Below are positions 14,687 to 21,569 of a stretch of 33,975 nt of DNA, piece after piece (the stretch's first letter is position 1; every line of letters starts with the position of its first letter). The position numbers and the translations under genes were made by a program. The notes under the pieces are model-generated. The model did not search any database and had not been told where the DNA came from. It was given only the letters and a program-made list of their open reading frames with translations. Origin of the DNA: a virus; IMG/VR virus record IMGVR_UViG_3300022562_000337, positions 1 to 33,975 of that record. One strand, written 5' to 3'.

Positions 14687-16252
14687 CTAAAAGTCCCCGG
14701 CGCCAACGTCGACTGGAGTCAGATCCTCCTCAAGGCGTGCGAACGCTGCCACCGACCAGCACGTCACGCTCTTGCCCTTAATGTCGAGGCGCTTGTGCTC
14801 GGCCCCGTGTCGTCGCAGCGTCGCCCACACCGCTCGTTCCTTCATGTCGCGGAAGTGATGTTGATCGAGATAGCGCATGAAGTCGACGCCACGGAAATAC
14901 GTCCTGCCTTCCTCCGTCCACGCACGTCCCAGCAGGAGCTCGTCGCGTGCACGCGCCTCGGCATGATTGGTGCAGAACGCTTCAAGCATGATCAGCAAAC
15001 GTCCCTCAGGCCCCGCGTCATCGGGCGCCTGCATGTCGTGCGCCTCGCTAACGACATGCTGAACCATCCCTTGCCATCCTCGTTCGCGTATCGGCGGCAA
15101 GAACAGCTTTAGCTTCTCGACTGCCTTGCGCCTGAACTTGCCCTGATCCATCAGCTCCTCGGTGGTCAGCTCCATGTCTAGCGCGTTGATCGTGACGATC
15201 CAGGTAACCGGGTCGGTGAGCACGCGGCGTGGATTGTCGATTGTAAACGTAGGCGCTCCTGCCTCTCCTTCTGTTCGCCCGTGCCCGATGCCCCAACGAC
15301 GCTGACGACAAAGATCCTTGTTGCAGCACGAGTTAATCGGGGGCATGTTGCACAGGTAAAAGTAATTGCGGCGCTTCAACGACTGAACGACCTCGCGCAC
15401 TTCGCGCTTGTCGAGCGCCGGCGCCATCCACTGGTCGTTCATGCGCCGCAACGCATCCTCCCACGTCTCGTCGCCTGACAGCCACTGCGCGTCCTCGTTC
15501 GCACGTAAACGGCAATAGACGCCCAGGTTAAACAGCGCATTATTACGCCCGCCTTCGCCGAAGCCCTCGCGTGCCAGGAACTGAAGGCACGGTGGGCCGT
15601 CCTCGAGACCCTCGGATGGGACGACACGTAGCTCCCCCAACTCTTTGCGTGACACCTCGCGCTTATCCGCCAGCTCGAGGAACTCCTCGGCGTCAATTGC
15701 CTTGCCATCCAGTATGGCATAGCGTGTCGTTCGCTTCGTGTCGAAGTAGGGCATATTGATCCAATTCCCCACGTCGTTCGCCGACGCCATTGCAATCTGC
15801 TTGGGGAACACTTCGGACTTGGGATAGCCTACAGCCGCGGACCATTCAACGAGTGCAGTACGCACTTCGACCGCTGGCGTCGACTCACTCATGAACAGAT
15901 ACAGGTGAGCGCCTCCGCTCTTCGACCTGCACACGATCAACGGGAGCTTGAGCGCCTGACACTTCGCGTCTAACTCCGCGAGGTCTAGGCCTGTGTACGC
16001 GTCGACGTCAACGGCGCCGAACGTGCACGAGTTATCGTCACGGATCGGGATGACACCCAGCCCCGCGCCCGATCCTTCAAGGTGCGCGACCCACAGCTCC
16101 TGCGTGACGGGTTCCAGCTTGGTAAGGGCTTTGCCCTTCACCTTGTTCTTGGCGTCGGCACGCGTCCCCGCGCCGATCTCATACGTGCCATGCGCTCGCT
16201 CCAGTCCGGCGAAGCGTGCATGGAATTTCTTCCCCAACGATGCCGGGTTCAT
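14687..16252 (-). CDS. Archaeo-eukaryotic-type primase (TOTE/PrimPol-like, 521 aa)
   Basis: The AEP core shows FGAVDVDAYTGLD (catalytic D82 and D84), then SKSGGAHLYLF (residues 110-120, the SxH motif) and NWINMPYFDTKRTTRYA (163-179). These match primases of the TOTE conflict-system type. Residues 221-250 resemble a primase C-terminal helical module, and C301, C309, C310 and C315 could bind zinc. The C-terminal 200 residues are not assigned. It probably makes primers for the family A polymerase. TAGGAGACGATA precedes the ATG, and an intrinsic terminator lies just upstream. Confidence 0.85.
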   Translation of the reverse strand: MNPASLGKKFHARFAGLERAHGTYEIGAGTRADAKNKVKGKALTKLEPVTQELWVAHLEGSGAGLGVIPIRDDNSCTFGAVDVDAYTGLDLAELDAKCQALKLPLIVCRSKSGGAHLYLFMSESTPAVEVRTALVEWSAAVGYPKSEVFPKQIAMASANDVGNWINMPYFDTKRTTRYAILDGKAIDAEEFLELADKREVSRKELGELRVVPSEGLEDGPPCLQFLAREGFGEGGRNNALFNLGVYCRLRANEDAQWLSGDETWEDALRRMNDQWMAPALDKREVREVVQSLKRRNYFYLCNMPPINSCCNKDLCRQRRWGIGHGRTEGEAGAPTFTIDNPRRVLTDPVTWIVTINALDMELTTEELMDQGKFRRKAVEKLKLFLPPIRERGWQGMVQHVVSEAHDMQAPDDAGPEGRLLIMLEAFCTNHAEARARDELLLGRAWTEEGRTYFRGVDFMRYLDQHHFRDMKERAVWATLRRHGAEHKRLDIKGKSVTCWSVAAFARLEEDLTPVDVGAGDF

Positions 16253-16272
16253 TATCGTCTCCTATGCCTGCT

Positions 16273-16300
16273 GAAAAAATCCCGCCCCTTGCGGGGCGGG
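16273..16300 (-). terminator. Intrinsic terminator upstream of the primase gene
   Basis: On the minus strand, CCCGCCCC-GCAA-GGGGCGGG is followed by ATTTTTTC, a textbook stem, tetraloop and U-run. It comes 20 nt after the stop of the SSB-like gene and about 20 nt before the primase ATG, with no room for a full promoter in between. Confidence 0.9.
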
Positions 16301-16319
16301 TAACAGGTTGGGGTGCTCG

Positions 16320-17126
16320 CTACATCGGAATATCGTCGTCGCTCCCTGGCTCGCGCTGCGGGTCCTGCGTCTTCACTGCTCCCGCTCGCACCGCGTCACG
16401 AAACGCCTTGGCGGTCTGATACAACTCCGCGCTCGGGCAATCGCCCTCGCGTGTAATGTCCCAGCCGCGCCACGTGCCTTTCGCGTTGCTTTCGCCGATG
16501 GTCTTGACTCGGTAAGTCTTGGCCCACATCGGCGGGGTGAACAACGTTCCGTCTGGCCGCTTGACCTTGACGTCTTGCATGGCCGACATCCACTTACGCG
16601 ACTTCTTCATCTGCGTGCTAGACATTGACAGCACTGCCGGGTACGTCGTGCCGTCGTCACGCAGCACAAGAACGTAGTGAGTGCGCGTGTCGGCCAAGTA
16701 GTTGCCATTCGGCAGGACGTCTCGGTTCGTTTCGGCGTCACGCTTGCATCTACGAAGCAGCGCCGAGCCGTCGGACACCGAGTATTCGGCCACGAAGCCG
16801 CCGCCCGAATCACGATCTGCCCACTCGACATACGACTGCTTGAAGTGCACGGGCAATACCAACAGCCCCTGCTCGCCGTCGATCACCTCCTCAGTAACCG
16901 TATTGATGATGCCACCGATCTTCGCGCCCGGGATCTCCTTGTGCTTAGGATGGTCCGGGTCGATAGGTGGTGAGCCCTTCTGCAGGATCTGCAGGAACGG
17001 AATCGCGTACGCCTCTTTGCCGGCGTCCTCGAATCCACCACCCGCGTCTGCCTCCATGTCGATGGTGGCGAGAGCGGTCTGCTGTTCCTCTTTCACTGCT
17101 ACTGCTTGTGGTTGCTGCTTTGCCAT
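16320..17126 (-). CDS. SSB-like single-stranded DNA-binding protein candidate (268 aa)
   Basis: The protein ends EPGSDDDIPM, closely imitating the acidic DDDIPF tip that bacterial SSB uses to recruit partners. The N-terminus is Gln-rich and flexible. The middle (AIPFLQILQKGSPP, GGIINTVTEEVIDG, LVLPVHFKQSYVEW) looks like a beta-rich core. It lies among helicase and primase genes. I cannot see a clear OB-fold signature, so the SSB role rests on tail and context. An AGGAG precedes the ATG, and a terminator follows the gene. Confidence 0.65.
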   Translation of the reverse strand: MAKQQPQAVAVKEEQQTALATIDMEADAGGGFEDAGKEAYAIPFLQILQKGSPPIDPDHPKHKEIPGAKIGGIINTVTEEVIDGEQGLLVLPVHFKQSYVEWADRDSGGGFVAEYSVSDGSALLRRCKRDAETNRDVLPNGNYLADTRTHYVLVLRDDGTTYPAVLSMSSTQMKKSRKWMSAMQDVKVKRPDGTLFTPPMWAKTYRVKTIGESNAKGTWRGWDITREGDCPSAELYQTAKAFRDAVRAGAVKTQDPQREPGSDDDIPM

Positions 17127-17188
17127 TGCCTTCTCCTGCTGTTGTGCGGCGCTCTTTTTTCCGCCCGTCGCCGCTCGAGGCGTTGTAA

Positions 17189-17304
17189 CTATTCGATTAC
17201 TAACGCTCGTATCTTTTTGGCTACTACTCGGACTTCCGCACGCTTGCCGCAGTGCGGGCAGTTATATATAGACGCTTTTCTGAGGACTCGCGCTTGCTCG
17301 TCAT
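17189..17304 (-). pseudogene. Zinc-ribbon micro-gene interrupted at a TA dinucleotide repeat
   Basis: An ATG at 17304 overlaps the upstream stop (ATGA) and reads MTSKRESSEKRLYIT before leaving the useful frame. Deleting one TA from the TATATATA run at 17263-17270 would join it to a frame reading NCPHCGKRAEVRVVAKK and ending at 17189, giving a 37-residue protein with a CPHC half zinc site. As written, the first frame stops after 26 residues. It may be a phase-variable gene, a decayed gene or a sequencing error. Confidence 0.45.
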
Positions 17305-17858
17305 TTCTCCACCTTCGGCAGCTTAATCACTGCGCGCCTGCGCTGGAACACGCTGAACGTCTCCTTGGGAACCTCCGCGCCCTGCTCGATCTGTTCGCGC
17401 AGTAACGCCTGCAACGTGTTTGGTGCCACCGTGCGCTTGCGTTGATACCCGGCCACGCCCAGTCGCTCAAGGTAGCTCATGATCGATTGCGAACGCTGAT
17501 CCGCCTGCTTGCCCTTCCCCAGATTGATCGTTAGGCTATCCTTGATGACGTCGCCGAAGTTGTGATCCTCAAGCCACTTAAACGCTGCGGGACGATTCGC
17601 CTCGCTTATGTTCGCGTACAGCTCGTCCTTCAGCGAGATGGAACGGCCATCAGCAAGCTTGAACTTTTCGATGTTCCCCGCGGCGGCCATCAGCCCCGGG
17701 ATTGCCTCACACTCAAGCCGTTCAATGTCGGCCGCGTTTTTCTTTAGCGCCTCCTGCAGTACCTGCGCGTTGAGTTGCAGCCACGCCCACTGTTCCATGA
17801 GGTCGCTGAGCTGTTCCAGCTCCTCTTTCGTCGGTAACTCTATTTCTTGCATTGCCAT
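17301..17858 (-). CDS. Unknown phage protein with N-terminal coiled coil (185 aa)
   Basis: Residues 8-50 form a charged heptad-like helix (KEELEQLSDLMEQWAWLQLN). They are followed by a conserved-looking block, DELYANISEANRPAAFKWLE, and HNFGDVIKDSLTINLGKGK. The C-terminal third is basic (YQRKRTVAPNTLQALLREQ). Proteins with the ANISEANRPAAF-type block occur beside replication genes in other phages, but I cannot name a function. AAAGGAGG overlaps the upstream stop and gives strong translation. Confidence 0.75.
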   Translation of the reverse strand: MAMQEIELPTKEELEQLSDLMEQWAWLQLNAQVLQEALKKNAADIERLECEAIPGLMAAAGNIEKFKLADGRSISLKDELYANISEANRPAAFKWLEDHNFGDVIKDSLTINLGKGKQADQRSQSIMSYLERLGVAGYQRKRTVAPNTLQALLREQIEQGAEVPKETFSVFQRRRAVIKLPKVEK

Positions 17859-17860
17859 TT

Positions 17861-18223
17861 CTATGCCTCCTTTGGTTTACCATTGCCATGGATGTCGAAC
17901 GTCACGGGAAAATACTTCCTCGCATTCTTGTCCCAGTGCAGGACATGGACGCGCCCGTTGTTGAAGCTCGCCGCCACCGCCCCGGCCGCTACAAGGAACG
18001 CGGGCGCGCCAATGGCGAGCAAGTAATCGTCGTCAGTATAGTTACGAAGTGCGGCCCGCAGCTCTGTCATCGCGGGCGCCGTCGCAAGGGGCGAGATGCG
18101 CCCGTGCAAAATCTCGACGGGTTCGCCGTACTCATATACCGTACTCAAATCGAATCGCGGACGCAGCAGCATCGATGCCTCGTCGCGTACATAACTGTTC
18201 TGCACGATGAAAACCTTTGCCAT
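17861..18223 (-). CDS. Conserved phage protein of unknown function (120 aa)
   Basis: I chose the ATG at 18223 (MAKVFIVQNSYVRDEASMLL) because AGGAG lies 8 nt upstream. A longer start at 18244 would translate that ribosome site. TDDDYLLAIGAPAFLVAAGA and NNGRVHVLHWDKNARKY are the segments most like a widespread small protein of phage replication regions. No enzymatic motif is evident. The gene lies between the SNF2-like helicase and the coiled-coil protein in one operon. Confidence 0.75.
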   Translation of the reverse strand: MAKVFIVQNSYVRDEASMLLRPRFDLSTVYEYGEPVEILHGRISPLATAPAMTELRAALRNYTDDDYLLAIGAPAFLVAAGAVAASFNNGRVHVLHWDKNARKYFPVTFDIHGNGKPKEA

Positions 18224-18225
18224 GT

Positions 18226-19740
18226 CTATTTCTCCTGTAACCATGAGCGCATCCCGCTCGTGTCTAGCAACGTGTCCGCCACGTCGCGTTTGCCGCTTAA
18301 CGAGTTGCGGATTTTTACGTCAACGGTGCCCGGCGCTAGCAGGTCAGTGTAAGCGCTCGCCCGTTTCTTGTCTAACGCGATCACTCTATCCTCGCTTTGC
18401 AATCGATGACGAAGCGAGAACGTGTTCGAGTAGTACAACGTGTCGTCCGCGACGTTCAACAGCAACCCGCGGCCGCCTGCTGCTTGCTGACCGATGAAGA
18501 ACCTCGGCCACTTCGCGTTTTGAAAATCGGTGCGCACGCGAAGGCGCTTGTCACGAGCGATGCCCCCATGATACTCGCCCACTGACGCGTCGCCATACGC
18601 CTCGCGCAACGTCGACGCGATGCGCTCAAGCTCTGGACGATAGCGCGCCCACACAACGACCTTGCCACGCGCCTTCTCAACCTCCTGCACCAGAGCCTCG
18701 ATGCGCGGGCACTTCTCGTCAATCATCGTCACCACGCCATCGTCCTGGGGAAGGAACCCGCCCGTGATCTGCTGCAGCCTACCCAACCTTGCCAGCTGGT
18801 TTGCAATCGTGAGCTGCGCACCGTTCTCGAGTTCCAGTAGCATCGTCTTGCGTGCGCGTTCGTAGTAATCGCGTTGCCGATCACTCAACGGGACGCTGCG
18901 CTGTGCATAGATCTTGTCGGGCAAATCTTCGCACTCGGCACGCGTCACGCGGAACGAGTGCGGGGAGATCAAGCGTTGCAGCTCCTCGAGGTTCTTGTAC
19001 TGCGGGCGCCCCTCGGCATCACGCGCCACGAGCTGCGGGACGACACGACGAGCACTCGGCGACTTTTCCTGTATCGCACGCAGCAACGCGTGACCTTCGG
19101 GGAGCAGCTCCGCGAAGTGCGCTTTGTACGTGTAGAACGACGTGAAGCCCAGCAGGTGCGGGTCGAGAAACCTGAACTGTGAATATAGCCCCAAGGGGTC
19201 GCCATCGACGGGCGTGCCGTCCAAGATTCGACGCATCCCCGCATGCCGTGACAGCTTCGTGATCTCCTTGGTACGCGATGACTTCGTACTCTTGATATCC
19301 GAGCTCTCGTCAATGGCCATCAGGCAACGGAACACGCGCAGGAACTTCGCCGCGGCTTCACGCGCACGCTTGCTGGTTGAGAATGCCTCGGTGTTCATCG
19401 CAAGGACATGGAAGCGGGGAGATGTCGCGGGATCATACAGCGCGGCCTCGTCGCGTTTGCGCAGCTTCCCGTTCCACAGCGCTATCACGGGCTCGCCCGC
19501 CCACTCGGGCCAATGCGTCGGGAAGTATTCGTTAACCCAGTCCTCATGCACGCCGTTGGGCGCGAGCATCAGCAAGCCACCAATGCGCCCCTTCGCATAC
19601 GACCAGGCACAGGTGTCGATGAGCACCTTCGACTTGCCGGTGCGCTGTTCCATGAGTAAGGCGAACGCTTCCCGATCCCGGGAGATGTTGAAAGCAATCT
19701 CTTGATGACGCCACGGCGCCACCTTGTGAACGTAATCCAT
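18226..19740 (-). CDS. SNF2-like superfamily 2 helicase (504 aa)
   Basis: Walker A is EQRTGKSK (residues 31-38), motif II is AIDESS (D144, E145), and ILDGTPVDGDP is motif III. The C-terminal RecA-like lobe has VVVWARYRPELERI and GRGLLLNVADDTLYYSN. Motif VI starts normally with LQSEDR but continues VIALDKK instead of the usual HRIGQ-like sequence. Phage SNF2-type enzymes act as translocases in replication or recombination. GAGGA lies 7 nt before the ATG. It is the first gene after the non-coding control region. Confidence 0.85.
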   Translation of the reverse strand: MDYVHKVAPWRHQEIAFNISRDREAFALLMEQRTGKSKVLIDTCAWSYAKGRIGGLLMLAPNGVHEDWVNEYFPTHWPEWAGEPVIALWNGKLRKRDEAALYDPATSPRFHVLAMNTEAFSTSKRAREAAAKFLRVFRCLMAIDESSDIKSTKSSRTKEITKLSRHAGMRRILDGTPVDGDPLGLYSQFRFLDPHLLGFTSFYTYKAHFAELLPEGHALLRAIQEKSPSARRVVPQLVARDAEGRPQYKNLEELQRLISPHSFRVTRAECEDLPDKIYAQRSVPLSDRQRDYYERARKTMLLELENGAQLTIANQLARLGRLQQITGGFLPQDDGVVTMIDEKCPRIEALVQEVEKARGKVVVWARYRPELERIASTLREAYGDASVGEYHGGIARDKRLRVRTDFQNAKWPRFFIGQQAAGGRGLLLNVADDTLYYSNTFSLRHRLQSEDRVIALDKKRASAYTDLLAPGTVDVKIRNSLSGKRDVADTLLDTSGMRSWLQEK

Positions 19741-19817
19741 CTTCTATCCTCGACGTTATGCTCGCGCATTACATCACGAGGGCTTTACGGCGCATAGTCC
19801 TAATGCGACACCGCCCC

Positions 19818-19891
19818 GTATATATGGCGAGTCGAGTAGATTAAATTAAGTTTGGGAATTTAATTTAATCTGTTCAATTCGTCATATATAC
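19818..19891 (+). other. Long imperfect AT-rich inverted repeat (32- to 35-bp stem)
   Basis: Positions 19818-19849 pair with 19860-19891: 27 Watson-Crick pairs, four G-T pairs and one C-A mismatch. Three more pairs (one of them G-T) can form inward, leaving a TGGG loop. The non-Watson-Crick pairs are nearly all G-U if the plus strand is the RNA, but A-C mismatches on the minus strand, so the structure is most stable in a plus-strand transcript or plus-strand ssDNA. Confidence 0.75.
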
Positions 19892-19932
19892 AACGACGCG
19901 AACGACGCACGACCCCGCAGATCTTTCTGGGA

Positions 19933-19965
19933 CGTGCGGGGCACATGCGAACGACGCCCCGCACG
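19933..19965. other. GC-rich 10-bp hairpin downstream of Rz1
   Basis: CGTGCGGGGC and GCCCCGCACG pair perfectly around a 13-nt loop. On the minus strand it lies about 40 nt past the Rz1 stop, where a late-operon terminator is expected, but no U-run follows. It could be a non-canonical terminator or part of an origin. Confidence 0.55.
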
Positions 19966-20003
19966 GATCTCGATTCACAAACGGCCCCATCTCGTTGTGC
20001 GCG

Positions 20004-20342
20004 TCAATCGCAACGCGTCAATTGTTCGCGCAACGCCCGCTTCTGTGCGTTGTCCTTGTCGACCTTGTCGCGCAGGTCACGGAGCGCTACGCCCAGGTCG
20101 CCGTTGATCGCACCTTGCGGCGCATCACTGAGGGCGATCTCCTGCAGAAGGCTCAGGTCGGGGTGGCACGTTGTCACGGCTACCGTGGCTGGACAGCCCC
20201 CAAGCAAAGGCAACGGCATCAGCAGGAATGCGAGTTTGCCACCAATCGCGTAGCGCCTGATTCGACGCGATAAGCGCCTCGATGCGTGCGTTGGCGCGAT
20301 GCCGTTCGGCGTCGGCTTCGGCTTCTCGTTTGCGTAACTCAT
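20004..20342 (-). CDS. Rz1: Rz1-like outer-membrane spanin lipoprotein (112 aa)
   Basis: The gene starts inside Rz in another frame. I chose the ATG at 20342 since GAGGAG lies 8 nt upstream; the ATG at 20348 is too close. A long basic N-region (RRLSRRIRRYAIGGK) precedes a hydrophobic stretch and the lipobox LLGGC, with the lipidated Cys at residue 50. The mature part has two more cysteines and a helical charged end (LRDLRDKVDKDNAQKRALRE). It should join Rz across the periplasm to fuse the membranes at lysis. The long n-region is unusual. Confidence 0.82.
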   Translation of the reverse strand: MSYANEKPKPTPNGIAPTHASRRLSRRIRRYAIGGKLAFLLMPLPLLGGCPATVAVTTCHPDLSLLQEIALSDAPQGAINGDLGVALRDLRDKVDKDNAQKRALREQLTRCD

Positions 20343-20508
20343 CAGCATGTCTCCTCTTCAGTTCGTTCATGGCCTGATCTGCTGCAGCCATCTTCACTAG
20401 CCACAGCCCCTTCTCATACTCACGGCCGTCGGTGTATTGCGTCTCACCATAGTACCACACGCCCGCAACCACCGCGACGGCGATCCCCACATAGACCCAG
20501 ACGTTCAT
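20125..20508 (-). CDS. Rz: Rz-like inner-membrane spanin (127 aa)
   Basis: An N-terminal transmembrane anchor (VWVYVGIAVAVVAGVWYYG) is followed by a long periplasmic coiled coil rich in Arg, Glu and Ala (ELKRRHADELRKREAEADAE), the standard i-spanin layout. The ATG overlaps the stop of the HNH gene (ATGA), with GGGAG upstream. Rz1 lies within and beyond its 3' part. The pair is the last step of lysis in Gram-negative hosts. Confidence 0.88.
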   Translation of the reverse strand: MNVWVYVGIAVAVVAGVWYYGETQYTDGREYEKGLWLVKMAAADQAMNELKRRHADELRKREAEADAERHRANARIEALIASNQALRDWWQTRIPADAVAFAWGLSSHGSRDNVPPRPEPSAGDRPQ

Positions 20509-20894
20509 TTTGGAAAGCTCCCACACCCTGTCGCATATACAGATTGCTCGAACCGATCCTTGCATGGAATGCCGGTAGCGGTCGCGCACGTCTTGATAGC
20601 GATGGGCAGCCATTGCATGTTGAACACCGCGTCGCAGCCGCACTGCGCGAGCGGGATGATGTGATCCATCTCCCACTCGGGGCAAGGCCCGTCGAACTTT
20701 TGAGTTGATGGGCATGCCCATAGTTTACGGAATGCAGCACGGACTGCGGCAGATCGGATAATGACGCCGTCTGCATTTCGCTTGGGCGGACCGCAGAGTC
20801 GTGTCTCGGTGAGCTGCCACTGCTCGACCGCGAACGTCGGAGAGACGAACAGGTAGAGCGTGACGGTCAGGATTAGCAGTGTCGTAAGCCTCAC
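20505..20894 (-). CDS. Exported HNH-type nuclease in the lysis cassette (129 aa)
   Basis: A GTG start overlaps the upstream stop (GTGA), with AGGAG upstream. Residues 1-22 form a Sec signal peptide (LTTLLILTVTLYLF and so on, cleaved after FA). The mature part has WEMDHIIPLAQ (H78 as metal and catalytic centre), FNMQWLP (N92) and CKDRFEQ, an HNH/His-Me fold core. Eight cysteines suggest disulfide bonds in the periplasm. The family is known as small secreted HNH proteins. Its target could be DNA released at lysis or incoming phage DNA, which is inference. Confidence 0.75.
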   Translation of the reverse strand: MRLTTLLILTVTLYLFVSPTFAVEQWQLTETRLCGPPKRNADGVIIRSAAVRAAFRKLWACPSTQKFDGPCPEWEMDHIIPLAQCGCDAVFNMQWLPIAIKTCATATGIPCKDRFEQSVYATGCGSFPK

Positions 20895-21343
20895 GACACG
20901 AAGACTCCTGTGCGTCGGGCCAGACCGCAGTGATTCGGATCCCACGGCTCGACCATCTTCTTGCAGATGAACTTCGCGAGAGCGGTGCGCCAACCTTTCT
21001 TCTGCTGGACGAGCCGCTTCATTCGCGAGGTGAGTGTCCATTCCCATCGACTGAAACCTTTCCCCTGTTTGCGAATACGGGGGAAGCTCCAGAATAGAAG
21101 GTTAGCGACGGTATGCTCGAAGATGATGTCGTAGATGAACGTCACAAGTGCGAGCGGATAGCCCGGAATGCTGAGCGCCCACCACTGCCAGTCGCCCTTG
21201 TCGTATTTGAGCCGCTTATAGTACAGCGTCGCCGCGCTCGCGAACAGCACCCAGAATACGAACGACAAGATCAGCGCCCACAGCGGTAACGTCGGGTGCG
21301 CGATCAGTGTGTTGATGATGGTTGAGAGGATGAACTCAAGCAT
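20891..21343 (-). CDS. Membrane protein of unknown function in the lysis cassette (150 aa)
   Basis: Two to three hydrophobic segments are visible: residues about 2-14, 18-42 (LWALILSFVFWVLFASAATL) and 55-75. A long basic C-terminal region follows (SRMKRLVQQKKGWRTALAKF). GGAG lies 7 nt before the ATG. It does not match known holin classes I can recognise. It may be an accessory lysis or superinfection protein, inferred from position only. Confidence 0.7.
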   Translation of the reverse strand: MLEFILSTIINTLIAHPTLPLWALILSFVFWVLFASAATLYYKRLKYDKGDWQWWALSIPGYPLALVTFIYDIIFEHTVANLLFWSFPRIRKQGKGFSRWEWTLTSRMKRLVQQKKGWRTALAKFICKKMVEPWDPNHCGLARRTGVFVS

Positions 21344-21344
21344 T

Positions 21345-21569
21345 TCATTTCTCCAGTTTGTTGATGACCTTCACCGGCACTTCGAGCCGTGGGGTGATCA
21401 CCTTCTCGATGACCACCTTCTCCAACGGCGCGCACGTGACGGTAAAGTTAGTTGGCGTGTTCGGGAAGTTCTGTCCTGCATTGAACCCGAGCAACGCGCC
21501 GCCCAACGCCCACGGCACGCCCAGCTTCAAGCCGAGTGTCAGGGGCCGTTTCTCTTTATCGTTTGCCAT
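21345..21569 (-). CDS. Small single-pass membrane protein (74 aa)
   Basis: A basic N-terminus (MANDKEKRPLTLGLK) precedes one helix (LGVPWALGGALLGFNAG). The C-terminal 40 residues would be periplasmic and contain one Cys. It starts 14 nt inside the preceding gene, with GAGGTGA upstream. The topology is like a small antiholin or spanin component, but no family is recognised. Confidence 0.65.
   Translation of the reverse strand: MANDKEKRPLTLGLKLGVPWALGGALLGFNAGQNFPNTPTNFTVTCAPLEKVVIEKVITPRLEVPVKVINKLEK

Larger units (their letters stand above)
19741..20003. other. Non-coding control region, candidate origin or promoter region
   Basis: This 263-nt gap separates the lysis genes from the replication genes. 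It holds a long AT-rich hairpin (19818-19891), a GC-rich hairpin (19933-19965) and three AACGACGC repeats (19892-19899, 19901-19908, 19950-19957). TATATA motifs lie in both arms of the long hairpin. No reading frame of note is present. Position and content suit an origin, a late-operon end and an early promoter, but none is proven. Confidence 0.55.

Noticed and set aside
20509-20721. Longer start for the Rz-like protein
   Set aside because: The extension reads out of frame through the HNH gene and would bury the transmembrane anchor. The ATG at 20508 has a ribosome site and an ATGA overlap.
20895-21047. Longer start for the exported HNH protein
   Set aside because: It would place a long hydrophilic segment before the signal peptide. 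The GTG at 20894 fits ribosome spacing and the GTGA overlap.
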